Positions 33,536 to 42,705 are shown, numbered from the stretch's first letter. The stretch is DNA of 47,026 nucleotides from Bacteroidota bacterium (GCA_023412195.1 JAEYNZ010000078.1:1-47026), one strand, 5' to 3'. Numbers and translations are program-made. Notes: a model not told the origin generated them from the sequence alone.

Positions 33536-35059
33536 CTACAACGAACCCCCTACCGTGAGTTTCTTTACCAATACAGTGGGTAACCCACAGGTAACCGGAA
33601 CAGACTGCCCGCTCTTACCACAGGTCCATGTTCCATTGTCAATCAGATAGTCATTGGCAACCATGGAAATATCAGCAAGTGCCTGCGGGCCGTTGCCTAT
33701 GATATTGATGTCCTTGATGGGCTGTGTAAGCTTTCCTTTCTCAATCAGATAACCTGATTTCACAAAGAATGTAAAGTCGCCGGCACCTATTTTTACTTCT
33801 CCGTTGCTGAAATTGTCGACATATACACCATACTCCACATTTGAAATGATATCATCTTTTGAATGAGGACCTGTTTCCATATAAGTTGCACGCATCCTGG
33901 GAAGAGGTATGTACCTGAACGATTCACGCCTTCCGTTTCCGGTAGGATCGACCCCATAAAATCTGGAACTGATACGGTCGTGAATATAACTGTTTAAAAC
34001 TCCATCCTTTACGAGGTAAGTTTTCTGTACCTCATTCCCTTCATCATCAATGTTGATGGAACCACGGTTGTTTTCCAAAGTGCCATCATCTATAATATTA
34101 ACAAAACTTTCTGCAACCTTTTTTCCCATTTTGTCACTGAAAATGGAAGTACCCTTTCTGTTAAAATCAGCCTCAAAGGTATGCCCGATGGCTTCATGCA
34201 GCAATATTCCTGAACCTCCGGCTCCCATTACCACCGGCATCTCACCTGCTTTTGGTTTAGTTGCATCAAAAAGAAGGTTGGTATTATCAACACTCTCCTG
34301 TGCAAGTTCATTCACAACATCATCGTTAAGCCACTCAAACCCCTTTCGGAATGACCGGGCAGAATAAGCATTCTCAATTTTCCCATCCTTTTCCATAATA
34401 CAAACCACCCCGAAGCTTATCATAGGACGATAGTCGTATGTAAGCCTTCCCTCTGAATTATAAAAAAGCACATAGGATGTTTCATCATTCATAAAGGCAT
34501 TTACCTTAATTACCTTTTTGTCGAGGCTAAATACCTTGTCATTGATTTGCTGCACAAAAGGCACCTTATCCTTAACCGACACTTCTTCCCAATTCCTTGA
34601 GATATGATAATAACCTGCCGGCTTTTTCTCGTCAATGCCTGCCGGAGTAAAAGTTTTGCTGCTGCCTGCTATGTTGGCAGCAAGCCGGGCTGCCTGAAGC
34701 ATGGCATCAAGCGTAACGGTTTCAGAATAGGCAAAACCGGTCTGATCTCCTTTTAAAACACGGATTCCTACACCATAGCCTATATTGGAAAAGGCACGGT
34801 TTACCTTCCCGTCTTCCAGTCCAAGGTTATTTGTTTTTTTGTGTTCAAAAAATATATCGGCATAATCACCGCCTTTGCTCATGGCTTCTGCTATTACTTT
34901 CTGCAGTATTGGCTGTGTAACCTCAAAATGATCCAAATAATTTTTCACGTTTGCTGAAATTTGAACGTTTTGAAACGATTGCAGGAAGGGAGGTAAAATC
35001 ATGCCTCCTGCTACAGCCGCTCCACTGGTTTTAATAAATGTTCGTCTGTCTGTACTCAT
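33536..35059 (-). CDS. tldD: TldD metalloprotease subunit with a Tat signal
   Basis: 507-aa catalytic subunit of the TldD/TldE protease. The metal-binding motif is HEAIGH (His288, Glu289, His293) within SGILLHEAIGHTFEADFN, and the fourth ligand Cys480 lies in TCGKSGQSVPV, so the site is complete. Unlike E. coli TldD, it starts with a twin-arginine signal: MSTDRRTFIKTSGAAVAGG (Arg5-Arg6, then a hydrophobic stretch to about residue 27). This predicts export of the folded protein, whereas the partner gene at 32189-33505 has no signal. The gene starts the operon; 318 bases upstream is glnN on the opposite strand. Confidence 0.94.
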   Translation of the reverse strand: MSTDRRTFIKTSGAAVAGGMILPPFLQSFQNVQISANVKNYLDHFEVTQPILQKVIAEAMSKGGDYADIFFEHKKTNNLGLEDGKVNRAFSNIGYGVGIRVLKGDQTGFAYSETVTLDAMLQAARLAANIAGSSKTFTPAGIDEKKPAGYYHISRNWEEVSVKDKVPFVQQINDKVFSLDKKVIKVNAFMNDETSYVLFYNSEGRLTYDYRPMISFGVVCIMEKDGKIENAYSARSFRKGFEWLNDDVVNELAQESVDNTNLLFDATKPKAGEMPVVMGAGGSGILLHEAIGHTFEADFNRKGTSIFSDKMGKKVAESFVNIIDDGTLENNRGSINIDDEGNEVQKTYLVKDGVLNSYIHDRISSRFYGVDPTGNGRRESFRYIPLPRMRATYMETGPHSKDDIISNVEYGVYVDNFSNGEVKIGAGDFTFFVKSGYLIEKGKLTQPIKDINIIGNGPQALADISMVANDYLIDNGTWTCGKSGQSVPVTCGLPTVLVKKLTVGGSL

Positions 35060-35377
35060 TTCTGGTAACTATTAAGTCTGCTAAAATACAACATTTCAAA
35101 TACAATTATAATTAGACTTCTATTCACCCATAATATTACATATATATGTTTCAAATTGAATTAATGAATTATCCCGCTCATTTGAAAAAGAAATATTCTC
35201 ACTCAGTGAAGAATATGACCTTTTTGAAAATATTCATACTTTTTTTTCAAATAGACCCATTTTTTTACAGGGTTTATTAAAATAATATGAAAAAATATTA
35301 TTTCTTACCCCTTTTTTAGGCAGGGTGACGAAAAAAATTTATTTTTGAATTAAAATTAATATTTAAAAAATACAATT
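35060..35377. promoter_or_regulatory. Divergent intergenic region between tldD and glnN
   Basis: 318 AT-rich bases with no ORF. The plus strand has an exact -7 box, TATTTTTG at 35340-35347, 30 bases before the glnN ATG. Centred on 35204 is an imperfect palindrome (35193-35216, 11 arms with one bulge), and AATATTC occurs at 35192-35198 and 35229-35235 with a reverse copy at 35211-35217, giving three alternating half-sites about 18 bases apart. These could be an operator for glnN, but AT-rich sequence yields such motifs by chance. No sigma-54 -24/-12 promoter was seen. Confidence 0.5.
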
Positions 35378-37567
35378 ATGGCACAATTCAGACAGCGGGC
35401 ATTGGATGAAGTCCTGAACAGGGAACCTCTACCATTTGTAAGGGAAGACAATCTGGTATCAAACTATTACGGCCGGTTGGTCTTCGATCAGGAGAAAATG
35501 AAAAAATATCTTTCAGATGAAGCATTCAATGCAGTAATGGATGCCATTGACAACGGAACGACCATTGACCGGAAGATGGCTGACCAGATTGCCCAGGGAA
35601 TGAAATCATGGGCACTCGAAAATGGGGCCACCCATTACACCCACTGGTTTCATCCTTTAACCGATTCAACTGCAGAAAAACATGATGCATTCATCGTTCA
35701 TGGCGAAAAAGGAAAAGTAATAGAAGCTTTCTCAGGAACCCTTCTTGCACAGCAGGAACCCGATGCATCTTCATTTCCGAGCGGAGGGATCAGGCAAACT
35801 TTTGAAGCACGGGGATATACTGCATGGGATCCAACTTCACCTGCATTCATCAGTGAAACAACCCTGACCATCCCCACCATATTTATTTCTTATACAGGTG
35901 AGGCACTCGATTATAAGACGCCACTGCTTCGAGCACTTGATGCAGTTGATAAAGCAGCTACCGCTGTATGCCAGTATTTCGATAAAAACGTCACTTCTGT
36001 TCAGGCTAACCTGGGATGGGAACAGGAGTATTTTCTGATAGATGAAGCCCTGTTTATGGCCAGACCCGACCTGATTCTTACAGGCAGGACACTCATGGGG
36101 CATTCCTCATCTAAAGATCAGCAGCTTGATGATCATTATTTTTCTTCCATTCCTACCCGGGTCAACCGCTTCATGCAGGATGTGGAAAATGAAGCCTATA
36201 AGCTGGGGATACCGGTAAAAACCCGTCATAATGAAGTTGCTCCCAACCAGTTTGAACTTGCGCCCATATATGAGGAAGCAAATCTTGCCAACGACCATAA
36301 CCAGCTGATCATGGACATCATGCAAAAGATTGCCCGCCGCCACCGGTTCCGGATTCTTTACCATGAAAAACCATTTGCAGGTATCAATGGATCCGGAAAA
36401 CACAACAACTGGTCGCTATCAACCAACAATGGCATCAACCTCTATTCCCCCGGGAAAAATCCTAAAACCAACCTGCTGTTTCTGACCTTCGTGATCAATA
36501 CAATGCAGGCAGTTTATGAAAACCAGGATTTACTCCGTGCAAGCATTTATCATGCAGGCAACCAGCATCGTCTGGGTGCCAATGAAGCCCCTCCTTCTAT
36601 CCTTTCAGCTTTTCTTGGAACAGAAATTTCTAAAATGCTCGATTTGATGGAAGAATCGGTTGTTGACAGAAAAATGACGCCAGATGAAAAAACTGCCCTG
36701 AAGCTAAACATTGGCCGGATTCCTGAAATCATTCTCGACAGTACCGACCGAAACCGTACTTCTCCGTTCGCTTTTACCGGCAACCGTTTTGAATTCAGAG
36801 CTGTAGGTTCATCTGCAAACTGTGCTTCTGCTCTTATCGTACTGAATACTATCATGGCCAATCAGCTGATTAAGTTTAAAACAGATGTGGATGCACTCAT
36901 CGAAAAGGGAACCAAAAAGGATGAAGCCATCTTCCAGGTTCTGAAAAACCTCATCATCAAATCAAAACCAATCCGCTTTAACGGCGATGGTTACAGTGCG
37001 GACTGGGTAAAGGAAGCTGCAAAAAGAGGACTCACCAATGTAAATAATGTTCCTGAAGCAATTTCTGCCTACCTGCGTCCGGAAAACCAAAAAATGTTTG
37101 AGAAACTGGGTGTACTGAGTAAATCAGAACTCCATGGACGAGTTGAAGTGGAATATGAAAAATTTATAAAGAAGATTCAGATTGAGTCACGTGTACTGGC
37201 TGATCTTGCAATAAACCATATTGTTCCTACTGCAGTAAATTACCAGACAATGCTTCTTGAAAATGTCAAAAATATAAAAGAAGTGTTTTCTGCCGATGAA
37301 TTTGAACAGCTTGCTGGTGCAAGAAAAGACCTGATCCGTGAAATCAGCGGACATATCTCTGCGATCAAGTCAAAAAGGCATGAAATGATTGAAGCCCGTA
37401 AAAAAGCCAACATCATTGAAGACATCGTTGACAAGGCCAAATCATACGATGAAACGGTACGCCCGTTCCTGGCTGATATCCGATATCACATCGATAAGCT
37501 TGAATTGATCGTTGACAATGAACTATGGCCATTGCCAAAATACAGGGAATTGCTGTTTGTCAGATAA
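35378..37567 (+). CDS. glnN: Glutamine synthetase, type III (GlnN)
   Basis: ATP-dependent amidation of glutamate to glutamine in the cytoplasm, by the long type III enzyme typical of Bacteroidota. The 729 aa agree with the type III size of about 700-730. Visible motifs are ENGATHYTHWFHPLT, PSGGIRQTFEARGYT, the metal-ligand region GWEQEYFLID (about residue 212), NQFELAPIYEEANLANDHNQ, GINGSGKHNNWSLSTN, and NRTSPFAFTGNRFEFRAVGS with the C-terminal helical region to 729. With gdhA at 5816-7171 it covers ammonium assimilation. It has its own -7 box and terminator, so it is a monocistron. Confidence 0.96.
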   Translation: MAQFRQRALDEVLNREPLPFVREDNLVSNYYGRLVFDQEKMKKYLSDEAFNAVMDAIDNGTTIDRKMADQIAQGMKSWALENGATHYTHWFHPLTDSTAEKHDAFIVHGEKGKVIEAFSGTLLAQQEPDASSFPSGGIRQTFEARGYTAWDPTSPAFISETTLTIPTIFISYTGEALDYKTPLLRALDAVDKAATAVCQYFDKNVTSVQANLGWEQEYFLIDEALFMARPDLILTGRTLMGHSSSKDQQLDDHYFSSIPTRVNRFMQDVENEAYKLGIPVKTRHNEVAPNQFELAPIYEEANLANDHNQLIMDIMQKIARRHRFRILYHEKPFAGINGSGKHNNWSLSTNNGINLYSPGKNPKTNLLFLTFVINTMQAVYENQDLLRASIYHAGNQHRLGANEAPPSILSAFLGTEISKMLDLMEESVVDRKMTPDEKTALKLNIGRIPEIILDSTDRNRTSPFAFTGNRFEFRAVGSSANCASALIVLNTIMANQLIKFKTDVDALIEKGTKKDEAIFQVLKNLIIKSKPIRFNGDGYSADWVKEAAKRGLTNVNNVPEAISAYLRPENQKMFEKLGVLSKSELHGRVEVEYEKFIKKIQIESRVLADLAINHIVPTAVNYQTMLLENVKNIKEVFSADEFEQLAGARKDLIREISGHISAIKSKRHEMIEARKKANIIEDIVDKAKSYDETVRPFLADIRYHIDKLELIVDNELWPLPKYRELLFVR

Positions 37568-37594
37568 ATACGACCATTATACAATCTTTAACCA

Positions 37595-37629
37595 GGGGGT
37601 TCCGGCATTGCTGCGAACCTCTTTTTTTT
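37595..37629 (+). terminator. Rho-independent terminator of glnN
   Basis: GGGGGTTC (37595-37602) pairs with GAACCTCT (37615-37622), with two G-T wobble pairs; the loop contains an inner GCA/TGC pairing. It is followed by eight T residues. It lies 27 bases past the stop codon. Confidence 0.78.
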
Positions 37630-37710
37630 CATTATATACTTTATATGCAGGAAAGCCGTTATTTTTATAGCCTTAAAAAATATTAGTATACTTTTACTGC
37701 GCAAGTAACA

Positions 37711-39711
37711 ATGGGAATGAAGATATACGTCAGATTATTCATTATTGTAATTTTTACATCTTTACTGGCATCATGCGGCACCGGGAAAATCGGAAGGGAT
37801 GCCATGCTTTCGAAGGAAATAGGTGAATATTATAAAGCCATCGAAAAATACCGGAAAGCCAGCCGGAAAGAAAAAGACCGGGTTAAAAGAAGAGAATATG
37901 CCTATGCCATTGCCGAATGTTACCATTACATCGGAGATTATGAACGGGCGGCCCTATACTACCAGAATGCAATCCGCCGTGGACTTGAAAATCCAGAAGC
38001 TATCCTTAACCTTGCAGAAATGCAGCGAAACATCCAGCGTTATGATGAAGCTGTTGAAAATTACAGGCTTTATCTTGAAAGTAACCCTGGTGATGAAAGG
38101 GCCCGTAACGGTGTGGAATCTATCAGAAAAACACAGGAATGGACAGAAAAACCCACACGCCATATCATCAATCCCATCAAGGAAATCAATTCAAGGGAAA
38201 GCGACTACTCTCCTTCCTTTGTGGGGGGAAAGGACAATGAGATCATCTTCACCTCTACGCGCAAGGCTGCAACAGGCAAAAGAAAAAGTATGATTACCGG
38301 ACAAAAATACGCCGATTTGTTCAGGGCTACCTTCAGTGTGCAACGTCAAAAATGGGAACAACCAAAATTGCTTGAAGAAAACCTGATTATCAATACAGGC
38401 GAAGAAGAAGGGGCAACTACCTTTAATTCTACAGGCGAACAGATGATATTTACCCGCTGCCGATACGATAAAACGGAAGCACTTGGGGCCGAGCTCTATT
38501 CATCTTCCCAACTAAGGGGTTCATGGTCTGAGCCCATAAAAGTCCAGGTAGCCGGTGATTCTCTTACAGCCGCCCACCCTGCATTAAGCCGCGATGGGAA
38601 TGTGCTTTATTTCGTGTCTGATATGCCCGGAGGATATGGCGGGAAAGACATATGGAAGGCTGAAAAAAACGGGGGAGGATATGATAGCCCGGTTAATTTA
38701 GGTCCTGAAATTAATACTCCTGGCGATGAAATGTTTCCCTTCGTGAGAGACAACGGAGAACTATACTTCTCGTCGAATTATCATCCGGGTATGGGCGGAC
38801 TCGATATTTTTAAGGCTGTTCAGAATGAAGATGAACTCTGGGTGGTAGAAAACATGGGTTACCCGATGAATTCAGCGGGTGATGATTTTGGCATTGCTTT
38901 CGTTGATGAAGAAAACAAAGGTATGTTTACCTCCAGCCGAAAAGGTTCCCGCGGCGATGACATCTATGAATTTATGGTCCCTCCGAAAATCTTCAGGGTT
39001 GAAGGAGAAGTCTTTGATAAACAAACAGGCGCACCAATCGATGGCGCTTCAGTAAGGATTATCGGAACCGATGGAACAAGTTTGCGTATCAGAACACAGA
39101 ACGGGAAATTTCAGATGGCCATTAAACCTGAAACAGAATATGTTTTTGCGGCCTTCAAGGAAGGATTCCTGCGTGACAAGGCAACAGCCAACACTACTGG
39201 ACTGGAAGACAGCAAGGACTTCAGGTTCCAGTTGTACCTTACCCCTACCGATGTTCCGGTCAACCTTGAAAACATCAACTATGAATTTGGAAGCTGGGAA
39301 CTCCTGCCACAATCAGAAACAGCACTCGATACTTTAATCGCTACACTTATCGTAAATCCAACAATCATTATTGAGATAATGTCGCATACCGACTATGTAG
39401 GAGGAGATCAGTTTAACTTTGAGCTGTCACAAAAAAGGGCTCAAAGTGTTGTGGATTATCTTATCGGAAAAGGAATCAGCCCTCAGCGGCTGGTAGCTAA
39501 AGGATACGGTGAGACCTGGCCAAAAACAATAACCAGAACCCTTGCACGGCAATATGAATTCCTTAACAGGGGTGATGAACTGACAGAACAATATATTATG
39601 AAGCTCACACCTGAACAGCAGGAAATAGCCAAAGCCATAAACAGGCGAACGGAATTCAGGGTTCTTTCAACTGATTTCATTGAAAGATTTGATGCCGAAC
39701 CGGAAAGGTAA
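37711..39711 (+). CDS. PorE-like lipoprotein: TPR, PD40 propeller, CRD-like domain, OmpA C-terminal domain
   Basis: 666-aa lipoprotein (lipobox LASC, Cys22). In order: TPR repeats (about 33-140: GEYYKAIEKYRKA, GDYERAALYYQNA, YDEAVENYRLYLE), a PD40/WD-like beta-propeller (about 165-425), a carboxypeptidase-regulatory-like beta-sandwich (about 427-510) and an OmpA_C peptidoglycan-binding domain (about 525-655: SHTDYVGGDQFNFELSQKRA and GKGISPQRLVAKGYGE). This order and size match PorE of the type IX secretion machinery, which links the trans-envelope complex to peptidoglycan. No acidic surface-export signal follows the cysteine, consistent with a periplasmic face. Other OmpA/PD40 proteins share the architecture, so PorE identity is likely but unproven. 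It lies 82 bases after the glnN terminator. Confidence 0.78.
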   Translation: MGMKIYVRLFIIVIFTSLLASCGTGKIGRDAMLSKEIGEYYKAIEKYRKASRKEKDRVKRREYAYAIAECYHYIGDYERAALYYQNAIRRGLENPEAILNLAEMQRNIQRYDEAVENYRLYLESNPGDERARNGVESIRKTQEWTEKPTRHIINPIKEINSRESDYSPSFVGGKDNEIIFTSTRKAATGKRKSMITGQKYADLFRATFSVQRQKWEQPKLLEENLIINTGEEEGATTFNSTGEQMIFTRCRYDKTEALGAELYSSSQLRGSWSEPIKVQVAGDSLTAAHPALSRDGNVLYFVSDMPGGYGGKDIWKAEKNGGGYDSPVNLGPEINTPGDEMFPFVRDNGELYFSSNYHPGMGGLDIFKAVQNEDELWVVENMGYPMNSAGDDFGIAFVDEENKGMFTSSRKGSRGDDIYEFMVPPKIFRVEGEVFDKQTGAPIDGASVRIIGTDGTSLRIRTQNGKFQMAIKPETEYVFAAFKEGFLRDKATANTTGLEDSKDFRFQLYLTPTDVPVNLENINYEFGSWELLPQSETALDTLIATLIVNPTIIIEIMSHTDYVGGDQFNFELSQKRAQSVVDYLIGKGISPQRLVAKGYGETWPKTITRTLARQYEFLNRGDELTEQYIMKLTPEQQEIAKAINRRTEFRVLSTDFIERFDAEPER

Positions 39712-39794
39712 CTGCAAGCGGCGATTTTAACTTCCTTTTCTTCATATCCGTCATGTTAAAGATCAAATTATCTTTTACCATGAAGGTTTTTTCT

Positions 39795-39802
39795 TATATT
39801 TG
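39795..39802 (+). promoter_or_regulatory. Candidate -7 box of the NmrA-family gene
   Basis: TATATTTG at 39795-39802 is an exact TAnnTTTG match, 27 bases before the ATG at 39829. No clean -33 TTG at the usual spacing. Confidence 0.42.
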
Positions 39803-39828
39803 GGTAAGGAACACAAAATAACCAGAAA

Positions 39829-40695
39829 ATGATGTTAATTACCGGCGCAACAGGTCAGTTTGGAACCAGCACTATTGAATTCCTGCTAAAGAAAACTGCT
39901 GCAAATCAAATTGCAGCCATGATACGTGACGTAACTAAATCGGGCAATCTTAAATCTTTAGGAGTCGATGTCAGGACCGCAGACTATGACAACCGGGAGG
40001 CTCTTGCCAGGGCATTAAAGGGAGTAGATAAATTGTTGCTGATTTCAGGGAATGATGTCGGTAAAAGATTACAACAACATAAAAATGTTGTTGATGCAGC
40101 AATCAATTCCGGTGTTACGCACATCATCTACACAAGCATATTCCGTAAAAATGAAAAAGATTCCTCTATTGGTTCAGTTGTCAGATCTCATGCTGAAACC
40201 GAAGATTACATTAAAAAGAGCGGGTTAAATTATACGATCATGCTGAATACATTGTATGCCGACATGTTGCCTGTGTTTTTTGGGAAATCCGTCATGAATA
40301 CAGGAATATATCTGCCTGCAGGTAATGGGCAGGCTTCATATGCTGCAAGAAAAGATATGGCAGAAGCAGCTGCCTGTATCCTCACAGGCGAAGGTCATGA
40401 AAACAAGGAATATGTTATTGCCAACACAAAAAACTATACTATGGATGAACTGGCAGAAATTATATCAGGCATAACAGGTAAAAAAATTCAGTACCTGAAT
40501 CCTTCACGTGAAGCATATATTGAAACACTTGCCGGAGCCGGCATCCCGCAGGAAGTCATATTACTGACAGCCGGTTTCTCTGAAGCCATAAAAAATGGTG
40601 AACTTGAAACCACACATTCCGACTTCGAGAAACTCACAGGAAGAGAACCCCTCTCTATGGAAGTCTTTTTACAACAAGTTTATAAAAAAGACTGA
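39829..40695 (+). CDS. NmrA/QorB-like NAD(P)-dependent oxidoreductase (atypical SDR)
   Basis: 288-aa Rossmann-fold protein of the NmrA/QorB type. The nucleotide-binding motif is ITGATGQFGTS (residues 3-13), followed by AMIRDVTKSGNLKSLGVDVRTADYDN, split by the beta-turn, and VDKLLLISGNDVGKRLQQHKN, the standard layout for QorB-type quinone reductases. A catalytic Tyr-Lys pair of classical SDRs is not seen, which is normal for atypical members. The gene is single and converges with the ygiD gene. The flanking YgiD, YceI and DoxX genes support a redox role. It contains a parS-like sequence at 40500-40515. Confidence 0.88.
   Translation: MMLITGATGQFGTSTIEFLLKKTAANQIAAMIRDVTKSGNLKSLGVDVRTADYDNREALARALKGVDKLLLISGNDVGKRLQQHKNVVDAAINSGVTHIIYTSIFRKNEKDSSIGSVVRSHAETEDYIKKSGLNYTIMLNTLYADMLPVFFGKSVMNTGIYLPAGNGQASYAARKDMAEAAACILTGEGHENKEYVIANTKNYTMDELAEIISGITGKKIQYLNPSREAYIETLAGAGIPQEVILLTAGFSEAIKNGELETTHSDFEKLTGREPLSMEVFLQQVYKKD
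40500..40515. promoter_or_regulatory. parS-like sequence inside the NmrA-family gene
   Basis: TCCTTCACGTGAAGCA matches the canonical parS TGTTTCACGTGAAACA at 13 of 16 positions, including the whole central eight bases. It encodes Pro-Ser-Arg-Glu-Ala, and it lies about 23 kb from parB, within the range where parS sites are found. With one imperfect copy it may be coincidence. Confidence 0.3.
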
Positions 40696-40800
40696 AGCAG
40701 ACAATGCAGTATCCGGAGCCAACAAGGTTCAAGATTACGCATTCATCCTTCTGCCTGATTTAAATATATTCTTCACTTAAAAAATAATCCGGGGATGTTT

Positions 40801-41616
40801 TCATCCAAACTTCACTGAAGTCATAGTCAGTGAACCTGCAACAGCTTTATCGTTAAATATTTCAATCTCTTCCTGATTACTGCTCAGGCCAAGAACATAC
40901 AACAGGGGCAGATAATGCTCAGGCGTTGGAACAGCCAGCCGGAAGGCATTTCCCTGCAAGGAATAATTAATTAAGGATGTATAGTCCCTGCTGAGTATGA
41001 ATTCCTTCATTTTGATATTTGCTTCATATGCCCAATCAAACCCAAATTCATCAGCATCCAACTTTTCCCAGCAAATCCTTTTCAGGTTATGAACCATATT
41101 GCCGCTTCCAATAATCAGCACTCCCTTCCCTCTCAATGCCTTGAGTTCCCTGGCAAGTTCATAATGCCATGATGGTGCTTTGCCGTAATCAAGGCTTAAC
41201 TGAACAACCGGGACATCAGCATCAGGGTACATGTGCCTGAGCACCGACCAGGCCCCGTGGTCGAGGCCCCAGCTGTAATCAAATTCAACATTTGTCCTCT
41301 GAACCATCCTTTTTACTTCTCCTGCAAGCACAGGACTTCCATATACCGGATACTGAACCTCGAACAGCTCTTTGGAAAATCCTCCAAAATCATGCCTGGT
41401 CTGTGGAAATTCAGAAGCTGTAATAAATGTACCCCTCGTTTCCCAATGGGCCGAGATACAAAGTATAGCCCGGGGCTTTTCAAATGATTCTGAAATCCTT
41501 CGGATACCTTTAGTAAAGTCATTATCAGCTATTGCATTCATGGGGTTGCCATGCCCAACAAAAAGTACCGGCATTTTTCCGGTACTTTTCGATGAATCTG
41601 AAATCATTTCTGACAT
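40801..41616 (-). CDS. ygiD: YgiD-type class III extradiol dioxygenase (4,5-DOPA dioxygenase family)
   Basis: 271-aa enzyme of the LigB/class III extradiol ring-cleavage family, related to E. coli YgiD, which opens the DOPA ring between C4 and C5. Metal ligands are His22 in VGHGNPMNAI, the His of ISAHWETRG, and LDHGAWSVLRHMYP, with PEHYLPLLYVLG near the C-terminus. Metal in this family may be Zn or Fe. It is the last gene of the minus-strand araC-yceI-doxX group, 94 bases after doxX. A weak 5-bp hairpin overlaps the stop codon. A start at the internal MPVLFVGHG is also possible. Confidence 0.93.
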   Translation of the reverse strand: MSEMISDSSKSTGKMPVLFVGHGNPMNAIADNDFTKGIRRISESFEKPRAILCISAHWETRGTFITASEFPQTRHDFGGFSKELFEVQYPVYGSPVLAGEVKRMVQRTNVEFDYSWGLDHGAWSVLRHMYPDADVPVVQLSLDYGKAPSWHYELARELKALRGKGVLIIGSGNMVHNLKRICWEKLDADEFGFDWAYEANIKMKEFILSRDYTSLINYSLQGNAFRLAVPTPEHYLPLLYVLGLSSNQEEIEIFNDKAVAGSLTMTSVKFG

Positions 41617-41710
41617 CTATGATTTAATGTTTGTTCCTGCTGCGGGCAATACTGGTAATTACGGTAAAGTATTTCTCCTGTTATTTCCTCAGCATGTTTT
41701 GGTTATTATC

Positions 41711-42148
41711 TTAAACTGTTGCTGCTTTTTTTTCTAACTTACCGGACAGGATATTATCAACAGAATATCTTCCTCCTCCGGTGATCAGAAGGGCAATAAA
41801 TATTAGGGCATACAGCAGCGACATCTCCCTGCCTGCAAAAGAATCGGATGCATGGATATAAAAAGCGGCTGTTAGCATGGTAACAATCAGAGGGATGGCT
41901 GCAATCCGTGTTCCTAATCCAAGCAAAATAAAAACAGAACAAAACACTTCAGCCAGTACAGCCAAGGCCAGGGATAAGGTCATGCTCATCCCTAAGACAC
42001 TTGCAAAAGCTATGGGTTCATCTGAAAAAAACTGCATCAGTTTTGGCACCCCATGAGTCAGCATCATCAATGCCGAACCGGCACGAAGAATTAATATTGC
42101 TAAATTCGAATCTGCCTCCTGGAATGTTTTAAGAAATATTTTCTTCAT
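41711..42148 (-). CDS. DoxX family membrane protein
   Basis: 145-aa protein with four predicted TM helices (residues about 15-40, 50-75, 78-100, 108-125). Family signs are AILILRAGSALMMLTHGVPK, then FCSVFILLGLGTRIAAIPLI and a short polar C-terminus. DoxX proteins are small quinone-linked or redox-related membrane proteins with varied, mostly unproven roles. The ATG at 42148 is preferred over a GTG at 42154. It follows yceI by 23 bases, so they are cotranscribed. Confidence 0.87.
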   Translation of the reverse strand: MKKIFLKTFQEADSNLAILILRAGSALMMLTHGVPKLMQFFSDEPIAFASVLGMSMTLSLALAVLAEVFCSVFILLGLGTRIAAIPLIVTMLTAAFYIHASDSFAGREMSLLYALIFIALLITGGGRYSVDNILSGKLEKKAATV

Positions 42149-42171
42149 AATCACCTTTGTTTTCTATACAA

Positions 42172-42705
42172 TTATTCTAAGGCTTGCTTAACAAACTGCA
42201 CTTCTGCCTGTATTTTTACATCCTCACTTACAAGAACACCGCCGGTTTCAAGGGCAGCATTCCAGTTCAGGCCCCAGTCTTTCCTGTTGATTTTACCATC
42301 CAATGAAAATCCTGCTTTTTCGTTTCCCCAGGGATCTTTATTGACACCACCAAATTCAACATTAAGCGTAACCTCTTTGGTTATTCCTTTTATGGTAAGG
42401 AGCCCGGTAAGCTTATATTGATCATCATCTGTTCTTTTAAAAGCGGTGGACTCAAAAACAAGTTCCTTGTAATTTTCAACATCAAAAAAGTCAGCACTTT
42501 TCAGGTGTGTGTCCCGGCTATCATCATTGGTAAACACCGATGAACTGTCGATTACCACTTTCACTGGCGACTTTCTGAAATCTTCACCTTCGATGACTGC
42601 AGAAAACTTTCTGAATTCACCTTTAACATTGGTGATCATCATATGCCGTACTTTGAAGAGAATTTCACTGTGTGAGGGATCAAGTACCCATTTTGTTGTT
42701 GTCAT
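42172..42705 (-). CDS. YceI family protein (lipocalin-like, polyisoprenoid-binding)
   Basis: 177-aa YceI-family beta-barrel, which in other bacteria binds a polyisoprenoid chain. Family pattern: WVLDPSHSEILFKVRHMMITNVKGEFRKF (split over the first two strands), KSADFFDVENYKELVFES and LTGLLTIKGITKEVTLNVEF, with GFSLDGKINRKDWGLNW near the end. No signal peptide is seen, so it is probably cytoplasmic, unlike periplasmic YceI of E. coli. It precedes doxX by 23 bases. A TAnnTTTG box lies 34 bases upstream. Confidence 0.93.
   Translation of the reverse strand: MTTTKWVLDPSHSEILFKVRHMMITNVKGEFRKFSAVIEGEDFRKSPVKVVIDSSSVFTNDDSRDTHLKSADFFDVENYKELVFESTAFKRTDDDQYKLTGLLTIKGITKEVTLNVEFGGVNKDPWGNEKAGFSLDGKINRKDWGLNWNAALETGGVLVSEDVKIQAEVQFVKQALE

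Noticed and set aside
35060..35377. Sigma-54 promoter for glnN
   Set aside because: No GG/GC pair at -24/-12 spacing; a TAnnTTTG box is present instead.
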